Positions 1 to 7,383 of a stretch of 28,846 nucleotides of DNA are shown here, piece by piece. The notes under the pieces are model-generated. The model saw nothing but the letters and a program-made list of their open reading frames with translations, made no database searches and was not told where the DNA came from. Source of the stretch: an uncultured Collinsella sp. (GTDB lineage Bacteria > Actinomycetota > Coriobacteriia > Coriobacteriales > Coriobacteriaceae); NCBI GenBank assembly GCA_934646965.1, contig CAKUEZ010000017.1, positions 1 to 28,846 on the forward strand, read 5' to 3'. Within the stretch, counting starts at the first letter, position 1; every line of letters starts with the position of its first letter. The translations under genes were made by a program, and so were the position numbers.

Positions 1-14
1 GCGCACCCTTGATC

Positions 15-89
15 GGGCGTTTAGCTCAGGGGGAGAGCGCTTCCCTGACACGGAAGAGGTCAGAAGTTCAAATCTTCTAACGCCCACCA
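15..89 (+). tRNA. tRNA-Val (GAC anticodon)
   Basis: A full cloverleaf can be drawn. The acceptor stem pairs GGGCGTT (15-21) with AACGCCC (79-85), the anticodon arm is CTTCC-CTGACAC-GGAAG, and the T arm is AGAAG-TTCAAAT-CTTCT. The seven-base anticodon loop carries GAC at positions 34-36, so the tRNA reads valine GUC/GUU codons. The 3' CCA is encoded (87-89). A strong intrinsic terminator follows directly, so this is the last or only tRNA of its transcript. Confidence 0.97.
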
Positions 90-97
90 AATGTTCG

Positions 98-133
98 CAG
101 CTCAGAGGCTTCGCCTCTGAGCTGTTTTGTTTT
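98..133 (+). terminator. Intrinsic terminator of the tRNA-Val transcript
   Basis: A perfect 12-bp stem (98-109 with 113-124) and a tight loop are followed by a T-rich tail (TTTTGTTTT). It begins eight bases after the tRNA CCA end. Confidence 0.9.
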
Positions 134-311
134 ACGCCGCCAAGGCGCGCCACCAAGAGGTCGCCGCAGCCCTCCAAAGCGCGCCATCAAACCCCCAACC
201 TGGCGCCGCGCACCATCCCAACCGAACCCAAAGCCGCCCAAACAACCGTGGCGGTCGCCCCAATCAGGCCCGAATGGGCCTCGTAGCCGCATCCGGATAG
301 CCACCGCAAAT

Positions 312-495
312 CGAAGGTGAATGGTTTTCCCGAGAAGTGAACGAGTCAAAACGGACCCCCGAAGCATCGACACTTTTAGTGACTCATTTCCTGCGGTTTT
401 GGCGTTAGAATCCTGCAGTTTTGCCGTCCAAAAGTGTGGATGCTTCGGGGGTTCAAATAAGCTCATTCACTTCTCGGGAAAACCATTCACCTTCG
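312..495. repeat. 184-bp near-palindromic repeat element, copy 1
   Basis: The left arm (312-377) and right arm (430-495) are inverted copies of about 66 bp, paired except for one conserved internal bubble. They enclose a 52-base loop (378-429). The loop itself holds two imperfect copies of TCCTGC(G/A)GTTTTG. A second copy at 26097-26280 has the same total length, arm length and loop length. The element lies between the tRNA terminator and the 3' end of the leftward gene ending at 531. The rest of 134-530 shows no credible gene: the reading frames there are by-products of the palindrome. Confidence 0.9.
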
Positions 496-530
496 ATCTA
501 GCAGTACCCCTCCGTTGCCAAGGGGCCGCC

Positions 531-1634
531 CTACCAATACTTATGCGCCTCGATAACGGTCTGCCAAAGCTTAAACCGTTTCGTCTCGACGCGCGCCCGC
601 ACCAAATATCGCGCTTCCTCAGTCATGGGCTTGTAAAATATGGGCCGTTTACGACGACGCAGCTTCCTCCGGACGCGTTCGCACAGTCGAACGAGTTTGT
701 CATAGTCGCTTGCCTGGTCGGTCGTCACCGTAAAGTACGCGACCCCATTGAGCATCTGCAGCTCGTTGCGGCGCTCAGCATCCTTGTGGATTTTCTCGCT
801 TCCATCATGGATGGCGTCGCTGTCGTAATCGACCAGCGCAGTAAGCACTTCGGGCAACAGCCCGGCTTTTACCTTGTCCAGGCCCACCTCAGCTTTCGCC
901 GTAAGCGTAATGTCGGGCGTGCGCTCCAACACGCGCAGCTCGCGCTTGCGTCCAGCACTGTATCCATCGCGAATGAAGTACTTCTTGTTCAGCTCGGCCT
1001 TACCCAATGCATATCCGCCGTAGCGCGCAGGCAGCGACATAAACATGCAGAGCCCCGACTCCCTTGGCGAGCGCGATCCCTCGATCACGTATGCAAGCAG
1101 CGCCTTTGCTTTCGCGAGGCCCCTCACCTTGGGGGACTTGCCGATATACGCCGCAATGAGCTCCTTGGTCGTGAGTCTCCCATCGCGCATGCCCTTGTCC
1201 CTACTGGTCACCCCGCCGGGAGCAAGGTTATCCAGCCGGTAGTCCGATGTCACGGCATAGCCGGCATAGATGGCCTCCGCTGTATCGCCGTCGTGCGCGG
1301 CCTGCAAAAACGCCAGCTCGGGAGAGCACACGTATGCATCCAGCTCGCCCCGCCAGTGGCCCAGCGAGATAAACGAACCCGCCGGAAGCTCGTTGGTACA
1401 CAGGTGCGTCTTAACGTGCTTACTCCGTCGGCGGTCGGCACGCTTCGGCACCAATAAGTCCAGCGTCTCGATCCCCAGGCCGTAGCGATCGATAACCTCC
1501 TGCGCTTCTTGGTCCGAGAGCGCGCAAGCGCCTGCAATCGACACGTCCTCGGGTTCCGAATCCCCAAAGCGAGGGTTCGGAATGTGCGCCAAAAGCGCCA
1601 AGGCAGCATTATGTGAAACGACAAAGTAGCTCAT
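531..1634 (-). CDS. Hypothetical protein with nuclease-like C-terminal region
   Basis: A 367-residue protein of no family I can name with certainty. The middle (about residues 105-130) contains CSPELAFLQAA followed by an acidic stretch and a GYAVTSDYRL segment, which I associate with a type of protein that recurs in Coriobacteriia. The C-terminal 100 residues have the order LVDYDSD, a spaced His, KDAERRNELQMLNG and YFTVTT, then a very basic helix (RRKLRRRKRP). This resembles DUF559/Vsr-like endonuclease folds, but the ExK signature is not clear, so catalysis is uncertain. There are no membrane segments. No ribosome binding site precedes the ATG, and a TATCTT -10-like hexamer sits about 10 bases upstream, which would fit a leaderless or very short-leader mRNA. 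The gene stands alone, divergent from the DUF5710 gene, and ends about 35 bp from the palindromic element. Confidence 0.75.
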   Translation of the reverse strand: MSYFVVSHNAALALLAHIPNPRFGDSEPEDVSIAGACALSDQEAQEVIDRYGLGIETLDLLVPKRADRRRSKHVKTHLCTNELPAGSFISLGHWRGELDAYVCSPELAFLQAAHDGDTAEAIYAGYAVTSDYRLDNLAPGGVTSRDKGMRDGRLTTKELIAAYIGKSPKVRGLAKAKALLAYVIEGSRSPRESGLCMFMSLPARYGGYALGKAELNKKYFIRDGYSAGRKRELRVLERTPDITLTAKAEVGLDKVKAGLLPEVLTALVDYDSDAIHDGSEKIHKDAERRNELQMLNGVAYFTVTTDQASDYDKLVRLCERVRRKLRRRKRPIFYKPMTEEARYLVRARVETKRFKLWQTVIEAHKYW

Positions 1635-2036
1635 GGCGCGAAGATAGCATGCGCGTCGGCGACAGGCGGCGGCCCTGCTGAGTTTTCGGCAAACGACTGG
1701 CGATTTTTCGCCGCGACGTATCCAAAGTGCTCATTCGTCGACGTCTAAATGGAAATCCGTCAAGCTTTTGGCAAGCTTGCCGCTCAACTGACCAAAAGCT
1801 GACCATTTGCTTGCCCATTTGCTTGACGGCGCGTCATGGCCAAAGTGGTCCGCGACTTCTCGGACGGTCGAGGCACTCGTCCGGCAACCTCACGCCGCGC
1901 CGCAACCGCATCACTCAGATGGCAAGCACCACCGGCTACCAGCGCAAATATCAACAGACTTATCCGTATACCTCGATCGCCCACCGCTGGGGTATCCTTG
2001 GAACGAATGCACCGCAAGCCGCACAAAGGAGCCGCC
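1635..2036. other. Intergenic region between divergent genes with small repeats
   Basis: No credible gene is seen. It holds a perfect 9-bp inverted repeat (1757-1765 with 1821-1829), an imperfect inverted repeat with arms at 1759-1771 and 1792-1803, and a tandem pair of CCATTTGCTTG (1803-1813 and 1815-1825). A TATCCT hexamer at 1993-1998 is the best -10 candidate for the rightward gene. Confidence 0.5.
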
Positions 2037-2735
2037 ATGCGCACCGAGCTCGATGTTCCCTTTTCGCACAAAGACGAGGCCAAGGCCCTGGGTGCCAAGT
2101 GGGACCGGGCCAAGAAGATCTGGTACGTGCCCGATGGCGTCAACCCCGAGCCCTTTGCCGCGTGGCTGCCCGGCGTGGATCGCTCCGATCCCAGCGCGCC
2201 CTACATCTACCTGGTGCTGGGCAAGCGCGAATGCTGGAAGTGCCACGAGCAGACGACAGTGGCGGCCTTTGGCATTCCGTATCGGGTGGCCGAGGGCCCG
2301 GGCAGCAAGTCCGCGCCCAACGATGTGCCCACCATGGACGACGCGGGCCACGTCGCGATCGACACCGCCCGTGCCAACGCCATGGCCATCGTCCCCGCGC
2401 TGGGCTGCGTCCCGGCCGAGATCCGCGACTACCTGCACCAGCGCTGCGGCTACAAGACCGTAACGTCGCGCACCACCAAGACCGCATCGCTCGCCAGCAC
2501 GTGCACCGGCTGCGGCGCGCTGCAAGGCAGCCATTACCTGTTCGAGGAGCCCACGTCGCCGTTTGCACTCACGGCCATCAACAAGCTGCCCGCGCTGGAG
2601 TTCGTGCGCGTGGAAGTCGCCGGCGTCTATGGCATCCCCGCCACCCAGGGCGACTTTGACCAAGCACTCTTTACCTGGGCACGCGATCACCACACCCAGT
2701 TCCACAAGGCCCTGTTCGAGGGAATCTACCTGTAG
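2037..2735 (+). CDS. DUF5710-type protein with two CxxC pairs
   Basis: A 232-residue soluble protein. Residues 4-34 match the DUF5710 pattern (VPFSHKDEAKALGAKWD, then KIWYVPDG), a small module often found at the ends of DNA-handling or conjugation-related proteins. CxxC pairs at C66/C69 and C156/C159 suggest a split zinc ribbon. The reading frame extends upstream, but ATG 2037 is chosen because AAAGGAG at 2025-2031 sits five bases before it and the upstream part has no protein-like composition. It is monocistronic and convergent with the restriction gene. The biochemical role is unknown. A DNA- or RNA-binding accessory function is only a guess from the zinc-ribbon pattern. Confidence 0.85.
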   Translation: MRTELDVPFSHKDEAKALGAKWDRAKKIWYVPDGVNPEPFAAWLPGVDRSDPSAPYIYLVLGKRECWKCHEQTTVAAFGIPYRVAEGPGSKSAPNDVPTMDDAGHVAIDTARANAMAIVPALGCVPAEIRDYLHQRCGYKTVTSRTTKTASLASTCTGCGALQGSHYLFEEPTSPFALTAINKLPALEFVRVEVAGVYGIPATQGDFDQALFTWARDHHTQFHKALFEGIYL

Positions 2736-2741
2736 GACAAA

Positions 2742-2779
2742 CCTCGAAAATCGAGTCCAGTTTTCCTCGAAAATCGAGT
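2742..2779. repeat. Two tandem copies of a 15-bp palindromic motif
   Basis: CCTCGAAAATCGAGT occurs at 2742-2756 and again at 2765-2779, 23 bp apart. Each copy contains the palindrome CTCGA-AAA-TCGAG. The pair lies between two convergent genes. It could form two small hairpins or be a protein-binding pair; there is no T-tract typical of a terminator. Confidence 0.8.
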
Positions 2780-2812
2780 ATGCGCAGGTAGTTGAGTTGC
2801 GGGCTCGAGGGT

Positions 2813-4318
2813 CTACAATCCCAGAATGTGCTCCAGATAGCCTTTGTTGAACCAGAACGATTGCCTGGTCATCCAGCGTCCGTCGGGCAGCTCATAGGCG
2901 TTCCTCGCAATATCGCCGATTTCGGTTCCGTCGGCGAACCTATACGCAGCTTTCGAGGTATGCGGGCGGACGTGAACAATCGGATTGTCCGCCATACCGG
3001 GCAGATTGTTGGTCACCTTGAGCTTTCCGCTCGCATCCCGATACGGGTTGAGCTTAACGCCCTCACGAATCACCTTTCGCGTCTCGTCCCAGCAAGCCTT
3101 TGCGGAACCTTCGATTTCGTTTGCCGGCATCGCCCAGAATAAGCAGCGGTGAAGGCGCCACGCTCCCTCGTGATCCTCACGGAACACGACGAAGAAGAAA
3201 CGGTTGGTCTCAAGGCGCGCACGGAAGGCAGACGTCTCCCAATCCTCATTGATTAGCTGCTTAAATTCAAACGGAGGGAAGGACATTGCCTGCTCGATGT
3301 GTCCTCTCTTATTAACGCGACAAACACGGACGTTAATCCCTGCCTTAACGAACTCCTCGGCAGCGTTGCTTTTAATGCCGAGCATGCGATACACAAGCGT
3401 GGTCCACTGCGCCTTGTTGCCCGTGTATTCCAAGCCGTACTGCCCCGCAATCTGACGATCGGTTTCGCCATAGTGGCGCTCGATAAGCGCGGTAACGTAG
3501 CTTTCGAAATCAATGGACTCATCATCAGTCTGAACGATGCTCTCGCCGACGCGCGGGGCACCGAGAACATAGGTGTGAAGCACATAGTCCATGTACGAGC
3601 GCTTGAGCGAAAAGGCGCGACGCTTTGCGCGACGGCGCTCAATCTCGCCCGTATCGGTGTTGAAGTACTCGTAGTACTGGTCAACCCACATCGTCGCCTC
3701 GGTTGCACCCTTCGTGCAGGCGCCCAGGTAGGTAGTCATGCCCTCCGACAGCTCGTCCGCGCGACCATCCTGAATGTACGAAATGATCTTCTCGTAGTCA
3801 GCGCGAATGATCTTCATATCCTCTTCGGGCAGGCGAACCATAACCGCGCGCTCGATGCGCTGGTCAAATTTATCGATGGAGCGGTCGCGGCCGTAGTAAA
3901 TCAGCAGGATATTGCTGAGCTTAGTCTTGAGATGCGAGCTGTCGTAATCAAGCGAGACTGGGCGGTCGTAGGGAATCATCGTCAGAACGAGGCGCTCGCC
4001 GGCAGACTTGCGACCATCCTTGAGCACATCAAAGCACGTAGCCTTGAGTTCGACGCCCGCCTCGGGAAAATCCGGCCGATCATCGCTGTTGGCCTTGTAG
4101 CCAAAGTATCGCTCCTCGATAAGAGTGCCCATGCCGCCCTTATACTTCTTGGACCCAAAGTCCTTGGGCGCACTCTCCCCCTCCGGCGCAATGCCGAGCT
4201 CGAGGATGTCGCGAAACGTCATGCCATCAAGGTTGGCAGCATAGCGCTCGATGCTTGAGGGGTCAGAAAAATCAGTATCGTCAAGCATGCGCTTGAAATC
4301 GAGATGCTTCTTGGACAT
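2813..4318 (-). CDS. Sau3AI/MutH-like type II restriction endonuclease
   Basis: A 501-residue enzyme predicted to cut unmethylated DNA as part of a type II restriction-modification system. The N-terminal half carries the MutH/Sau3AI active-site layout: KGGMGTLIEER, then DDRPDFPEAGVELKAT, giving E69, D83, E90 and K92. The 14, 7 and 2 residue spacings match those of E. coli MutH (E56, D70, E77, K79). The length is close to Sau3AI (489 aa), in which a second, inactive MutH-like domain acts allosterically; residues from about 270 onward would be that domain. ATG 4318 is chosen because GAGAGGA precedes it by six bases; an in-frame start 96 bases further upstream lacks a ribosome binding site. The cytosine methyltransferase is divergent, 149 bp away. 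By family, GATC is the likely target, but specificity is inference. Confidence 0.9.
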   Translation of the reverse strand: MSKKHLDFKRMLDDTDFSDPSSIERYAANLDGMTFRDILELGIAPEGESAPKDFGSKKYKGGMGTLIEERYFGYKANSDDRPDFPEAGVELKATCFDVLKDGRKSAGERLVLTMIPYDRPVSLDYDSSHLKTKLSNILLIYYGRDRSIDKFDQRIERAVMVRLPEEDMKIIRADYEKIISYIQDGRADELSEGMTTYLGACTKGATEATMWVDQYYEYFNTDTGEIERRRAKRRAFSLKRSYMDYVLHTYVLGAPRVGESIVQTDDESIDFESYVTALIERHYGETDRQIAGQYGLEYTGNKAQWTTLVYRMLGIKSNAAEEFVKAGINVRVCRVNKRGHIEQAMSFPPFEFKQLINEDWETSAFRARLETNRFFFVVFREDHEGAWRLHRCLFWAMPANEIEGSAKACWDETRKVIREGVKLNPYRDASGKLKVTNNLPGMADNPIVHVRPHTSKAAYRFADGTEIGDIARNAYELPDGRWMTRQSFWFNKGYLEHILGL

Positions 4319-4467
4319 GGCAAATCCTCTCGAAATAAGACATGATCTAACACATATGCTACTGTAAATTCGGGTAATACCGTGAAGATCCCCTGAGGGA
4401 TCTTCCATTTGCAACCCAATTTCTGTACCCTTGATCTTTGCATTTGCAGCGATTTGGGGGAGTGGGT
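4319..4467. promoter_or_regulatory. Divergent control region of the restriction-modification pair, rich in GATC
   Basis: The 149-bp gap between nuclease and methyltransferase starts contains a perfect 9-bp inverted repeat with a four-base loop (4384-4405). Each arm carries a GATC. Two more GATC sites lie at 4344-4347 and 4433-4436, so there are four in about 93 bp. If GATC is the target, methylation of these sites could feed back on expression. The palindrome could alternatively bind a regulator or be a transcript hairpin. The methyltransferase ribosome binding site is GGGGGAG at 4456-4462. Confidence 0.55.
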
Positions 4468-5730
4468 ATGTCAGAGGTCAAGATCGCCGAGCTTTTCGCA
4501 GGCGTCGGCGGATTTCGTTTGGGCCTCGAAGGCTATGCTGACCCCCGTTATCCCGATTTCTATATGAAGCCCGCCGGCCCTTTTCGCACCATTTGGGCCA
4601 ATCAGTGGGAGCCGCCCGGAACCAAAGCTCGTCAGTTCGCGGCACGTTGCTATATGGACCGCTTTGGCGAAAATTCCGTAGTTAACGAAGATATCAATAA
4701 GGTCCTGGAGCAGGCTGAAGCCGGTGAGATTGAAATCCCCCGCGTCGATATGGTCGTTGGCGGATTCCCCTGCCAGGATTACTCCGTCGCTCGCCCGCTT
4801 AATCAGGCGCATGGTATCGAGGGCAAGAAGGGCGTCCTTTGGTGGGACATCTACCACTTCCTCGAGATGAAAAAGCCGCGCTTCGGCCTGTTTGAGAACG
4901 TTGACCGTCTGCTTAAGTCGCCTGCGTCTCAGCGCGGTCGCGACTTCGCCATCATCTTGAGCTGCCTTGCCGATCTCGATTACACGGTCGAATGGCGCGT
5001 GGTCAACTCTGCGGAATACGGTTTTCCCCAGCGTCGCAAGCGCGTTTACATCTTCTGTGAGAAGAACGCCGGCGAGGTCGATCTCGTTGACCGCATGCAC
5101 AACGGCGTTATGGCGAAGGCCTTTCCCGCCATCTATCCTGACGAAATGTCCGAGCTCGATGTCCTGCCCGATCCTTACGAGAATTCGACTCGTTTTGGTG
5201 TTGGTCAAAAGACTTCCCAGTTCAAGAATGCCGGCGTCATGCAGGGCTGCCATGTTTTGACGTGCGACTTTGCCGAAGACTATCAGGGCAAGCGCCGCGT
5301 GCTTGGGGACGTGCTTGTCGACGAGGCGAACGTTCCGGAGCAGTTCTACATCTCCGACGAGAAGCTCCCCGACTGGCGTTACCTCAAGGGCAGCAAGCGC
5401 GAGGAGCGCACTAACAAGAAGACGGGCTTTACGTACACGTATTCCGAGGGTGCCATGAGCTTCCCGGATGCTACCGACAAACCGAGCCGCACCATCCTCA
5501 CGGGCGAGGGCGGCACCGGCGCCAGCCGTTTTAAGCATGTCATTGAATGCCCCGATGGCCGTTTCCGCCGCCTCGTTCCTGACGAGCTCGATCAGCTCCA
5601 GGGATTCCCCAAGGGCTGGACGGATACCGGCATGACCGATGGCCATCGAGCCTTCTGCATGGGCAACGCGCTCGTCACCGGCGTACCCCACCGCATTGGT
5701 GAAGCCATGGTTGAGGTGTATGGGCTGTAA
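4468..5730 (+). CDS. C5-cytosine DNA methyltransferase (type II modification enzyme)
   Basis: A 420-residue enzyme that transfers a methyl group from S-adenosylmethionine to carbon 5 of cytosine in the target site, protecting host DNA from the partner nuclease. Motif I (FAGVGGFRLGLE, residues 10-21) binds SAM. Motif IV (GGFPCQDYS) carries catalytic Cys102, motif VI is E143-N-V, motif VIII is QRRKRVY (188-194), and motif X (GNALVTGVPHRIGEAM) is near the C-terminus. The region between motifs VIII and IX (about residues 200-350) is the target recognition domain. ATG 4468 follows GGGGGAG by five bases. The divergent Sau3AI-like nuclease suggests modification of the inner C of GATC. A terminator follows at 5785. 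Confidence 0.95.
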   Translation: MSEVKIAELFAGVGGFRLGLEGYADPRYPDFYMKPAGPFRTIWANQWEPPGTKARQFAARCYMDRFGENSVVNEDINKVLEQAEAGEIEIPRVDMVVGGFPCQDYSVARPLNQAHGIEGKKGVLWWDIYHFLEMKKPRFGLFENVDRLLKSPASQRGRDFAIILSCLADLDYTVEWRVVNSAEYGFPQRRKRVYIFCEKNAGEVDLVDRMHNGVMAKAFPAIYPDEMSELDVLPDPYENSTRFGVGQKTSQFKNAGVMQGCHVLTCDFAEDYQGKRRVLGDVLVDEANVPEQFYISDEKLPDWRYLKGSKREERTNKKTGFTYTYSEGAMSFPDATDKPSRTILTGEGGTGASRFKHVIECPDGRFRRLVPDELDQLQGFPKGWTDTGMTDGHRAFCMGNALVTGVPHRIGEAMVEVYGL

Positions 5731-5784
5731 GGCCAACGTCCAAAGAAGCCAAAATGAGCTTTCGCCCAAATGGCGGGCAAAACC

Positions 5785-5819
5785 AAAGGGGTATCGGCAT
5801 TAGTCGATACCCCTTTTCT
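5785..5819 (+). terminator. Intrinsic terminator after the methyltransferase
   Basis: A perfect 12-bp stem (5785-5796 with 5805-5816) with an eight-base loop and a TTTTCT tail. It lies between convergent genes. The A-run on the left arm would give a short T-tract in the other direction as well. Confidence 0.88.
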
Positions 5820-5880
5820 CTACCGATTGTTACCAGTCACAACGTTTATCGCGGAACCAGCCGTCATCAAGCCAAACTTG

Positions 5881-6987
5881 TCAGATTTCCGCCGATGAGA
5901 ACTCAACGTACCCGTTCTCCTGTATGCGGTATTCAACAAACTCAAGACTGTTCCACACATGGCTAACGGGAGGCCTTTGCGTTAGATATGCTCGTTCGAA
6001 GTCGCGCTTGCATCTCTTGATTGCCTCAATACTGATATTGGAACCGACCAAGAAAGCCTTGATAAGGCTGTAGTCACCACCGGCATATTCCCTACAAACC
6101 CAGTCAACGTATTTCATAACTTGTAGAACCTCGTTCGGCCCCACCTCATCCTTTTTTAGCTCTGCAACGAGATACCCGTCGATTACCTCACCTTCATATC
6201 CGCGCAGCCACGAGTATCCAAAGACATCTATCTTGTCCATGTAGTCAACAGGTTTCATTGGCGATGCGGGCACCTGATGACTCAGATAATCCCAGTTGCC
6301 AAAGGCCATCACGGTCTTCCGGTCACCGCTCTTCAGCTGACTCAGCAAACTGACCTCGAGCATCATTTCCGACTTAGACGAGCCATTTGGGTTGCGCCTT
6401 GCCGCACTTGCCGTAGGGATATCAGGACTCCTCAGGTCCTTTTCCTTAAGTGAGACCGTCTCTTCACGATTGATCTCAAACTCCGTCGAATAATCGCCGG
6501 AGCGCACGGTAGAAATGTTCTTCCTCAAAAGCGCACGCTTGAACGCTTGGTTTTCCTCATCATCAAGTTTAATAAAGCTCCTTTTCCAGAACGTCCTTAA
6601 AGACCTGAAAGAATGGGGCTCTGAATTAAGCAAGTCATCCATATCAACCGGATTTCGAAAGAACGCCGGCGCACCTTGGAAAGCGATGCCCCATCGACAT
6701 ATCTTTTCTTCTTTAGGACCAACGCTGCAAGAGCATCCCGTCGTAGCATCCGGCCTGTTTTCAAAAACCACTACTGATGGCTTTATTTCGATGACCTTAC
6801 CAATTCCGTAAACGTTTCTCTTTTGGAAGAAATAGACGTTGTCGCCCACATTCAAGGTAGCGTAATCGCCTAACGTGGCCTCTGTTTCCCTTCTCCATCC
6901 AGGACTCATCAGCGTCATATAGACGCCTTTTGTTATGACGTCTTCAATGGAAGTGTTGCTATCGACAGAAAAAAGATAGCCTGCCAT
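5881..6987 (-). CDS. PUA/EVE-like domain plus PD-(D/E)XK-like nuclease domain protein
   Basis: A 368-residue protein without an obvious named family. The N-terminal 150 residues include GDYATLNVGDNVYFFQKRNVYGIGKVIEI-type segments, as in PUA, EVE and ASCH folds, which often read modified bases. The C-terminal region holds DKIDVFGY (D254) and GYLVAELKKDEV (E276-x-K278), followed by VLQVMKYVDW. This is the layout of PD-(D/E)XK nucleases (Asp, Glu-x-Lys, then a Gln helix), similar to DUF91/NucS-like enzymes. Cysteines (CSCS, C98) lie in the linker. The ATG follows GAGGG by about five bases. By eye the base composition is more AT-rich than most neighbours, which hints at transfer. Next to the restriction-modification pair it may be a modification-dependent nuclease or an accessory defence gene; this is inference. 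Confidence 0.75.
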   Translation of the reverse strand: MAGYLFSVDSNTSIEDVITKGVYMTLMSPGWRRETEATLGDYATLNVGDNVYFFQKRNVYGIGKVIEIKPSVVVFENRPDATTGCSCSVGPKEEKICRWGIAFQGAPAFFRNPVDMDDLLNSEPHSFRSLRTFWKRSFIKLDDEENQAFKRALLRKNISTVRSGDYSTEFEINREETVSLKEKDLRSPDIPTASAARRNPNGSSKSEMMLEVSLLSQLKSGDRKTVMAFGNWDYLSHQVPASPMKPVDYMDKIDVFGYSWLRGYEGEVIDGYLVAELKKDEVGPNEVLQVMKYVDWVCREYAGGDYSLIKAFLVGSNISIEAIKRCKRDFERAYLTQRPPVSHVWNSLEFVEYRIQENGYVEFSSAEI

Positions 6988-7165
6988 TTCGCCCTCGATT
7001 CCGCCTCAAATGAGCCGACGCTGGTATGAGCCGTTCTCCGAACTTCACGCGGAGAGATGACACTGGCTCCATATTGTAGACCGTTGGAGCGGCACGTGGT
7101 CTCAAGGGCCCCTTATTCGATCAGGCTATTGCTAGCGGGCGTTTCAGCCTAACTCATTGAACAAG

Positions 7166-7198
7166 AAAGGGGCCGCTTCGATTGAAGCGGCCCCTTTT
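7166..7198. terminator. Bidirectional intrinsic terminator
   Basis: A perfect 14-bp stem (7166-7179 with 7184-7197) with a four-base loop. T-runs follow on both strands (TTTT on plus, TTTCTTGTT on minus). It sits just downstream of the leftward SipW-type protein genes and upstream of the nuclease gene starting at 6987. Confidence 0.9.
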
Positions 7199-7205
7199 AG
7201 GCAAT

Positions 7206-7383
7206 TTAGTTGTTGACTTGGCTCAATTTAGAGTCAGGAACAATACCGACCAGGCTGACCGTTACATCAAAGGTCGGAGCAATGGTGTTCCTATCCTGCT
7301 CGGACCAGTTTTGGCAGTCGGAGTCGGTGCCCTCTATCCAAACGGCGACCCTCATGTTCGTGCCGTTAGCGAAAGCCGTAGCT
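7206..7383 (-). pseudogene. Remnant C-terminal tail of a SipW-type protein paralogue
   Basis: Immediately after the stop of the gene ending at 7384, another frame encodes a segment reading MRVAVWIEGTDSDCQNW and then FDVTVSLVGI. This parallels the last 45 residues of the upstream gene (VYIWLEGTDADCVN, then YDVTLRMVG). No signal peptide or body of the protein remains, so it looks like the 3' end of a deleted or recombined tandem copy. The open frame has an ATG 20 bases upstream, overlapping the previous stop, so translation of a 65-residue peptide by coupling cannot be excluded. Confidence 0.6.

Noticed and set aside
77..466. Open frame on the minus strand across the tRNA terminator and the palindromic element
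   Set aside because: It overlaps the terminator and repeat, has no ribosome binding site, and owes its length to GC-rich sequence.
15..530. tRNA-Val as an integration site of a genomic island
   Set aside because: No integrase and no repeated tRNA 3' end sequence is seen in the window; the nearby restriction genes show no att-like boundaries.
321..1457. 378-residue open frame on the plus strand
   Set aside because: Antisense shadow of the protein at 531-1634; it starts inside the palindromic element.
4385..4414. Upstream start for the restriction endonuclease (extra 32 residues)
   Set aside because: It overlaps the control-region palindrome and lacks a ribosome binding site; ATG 4318 has a good one.
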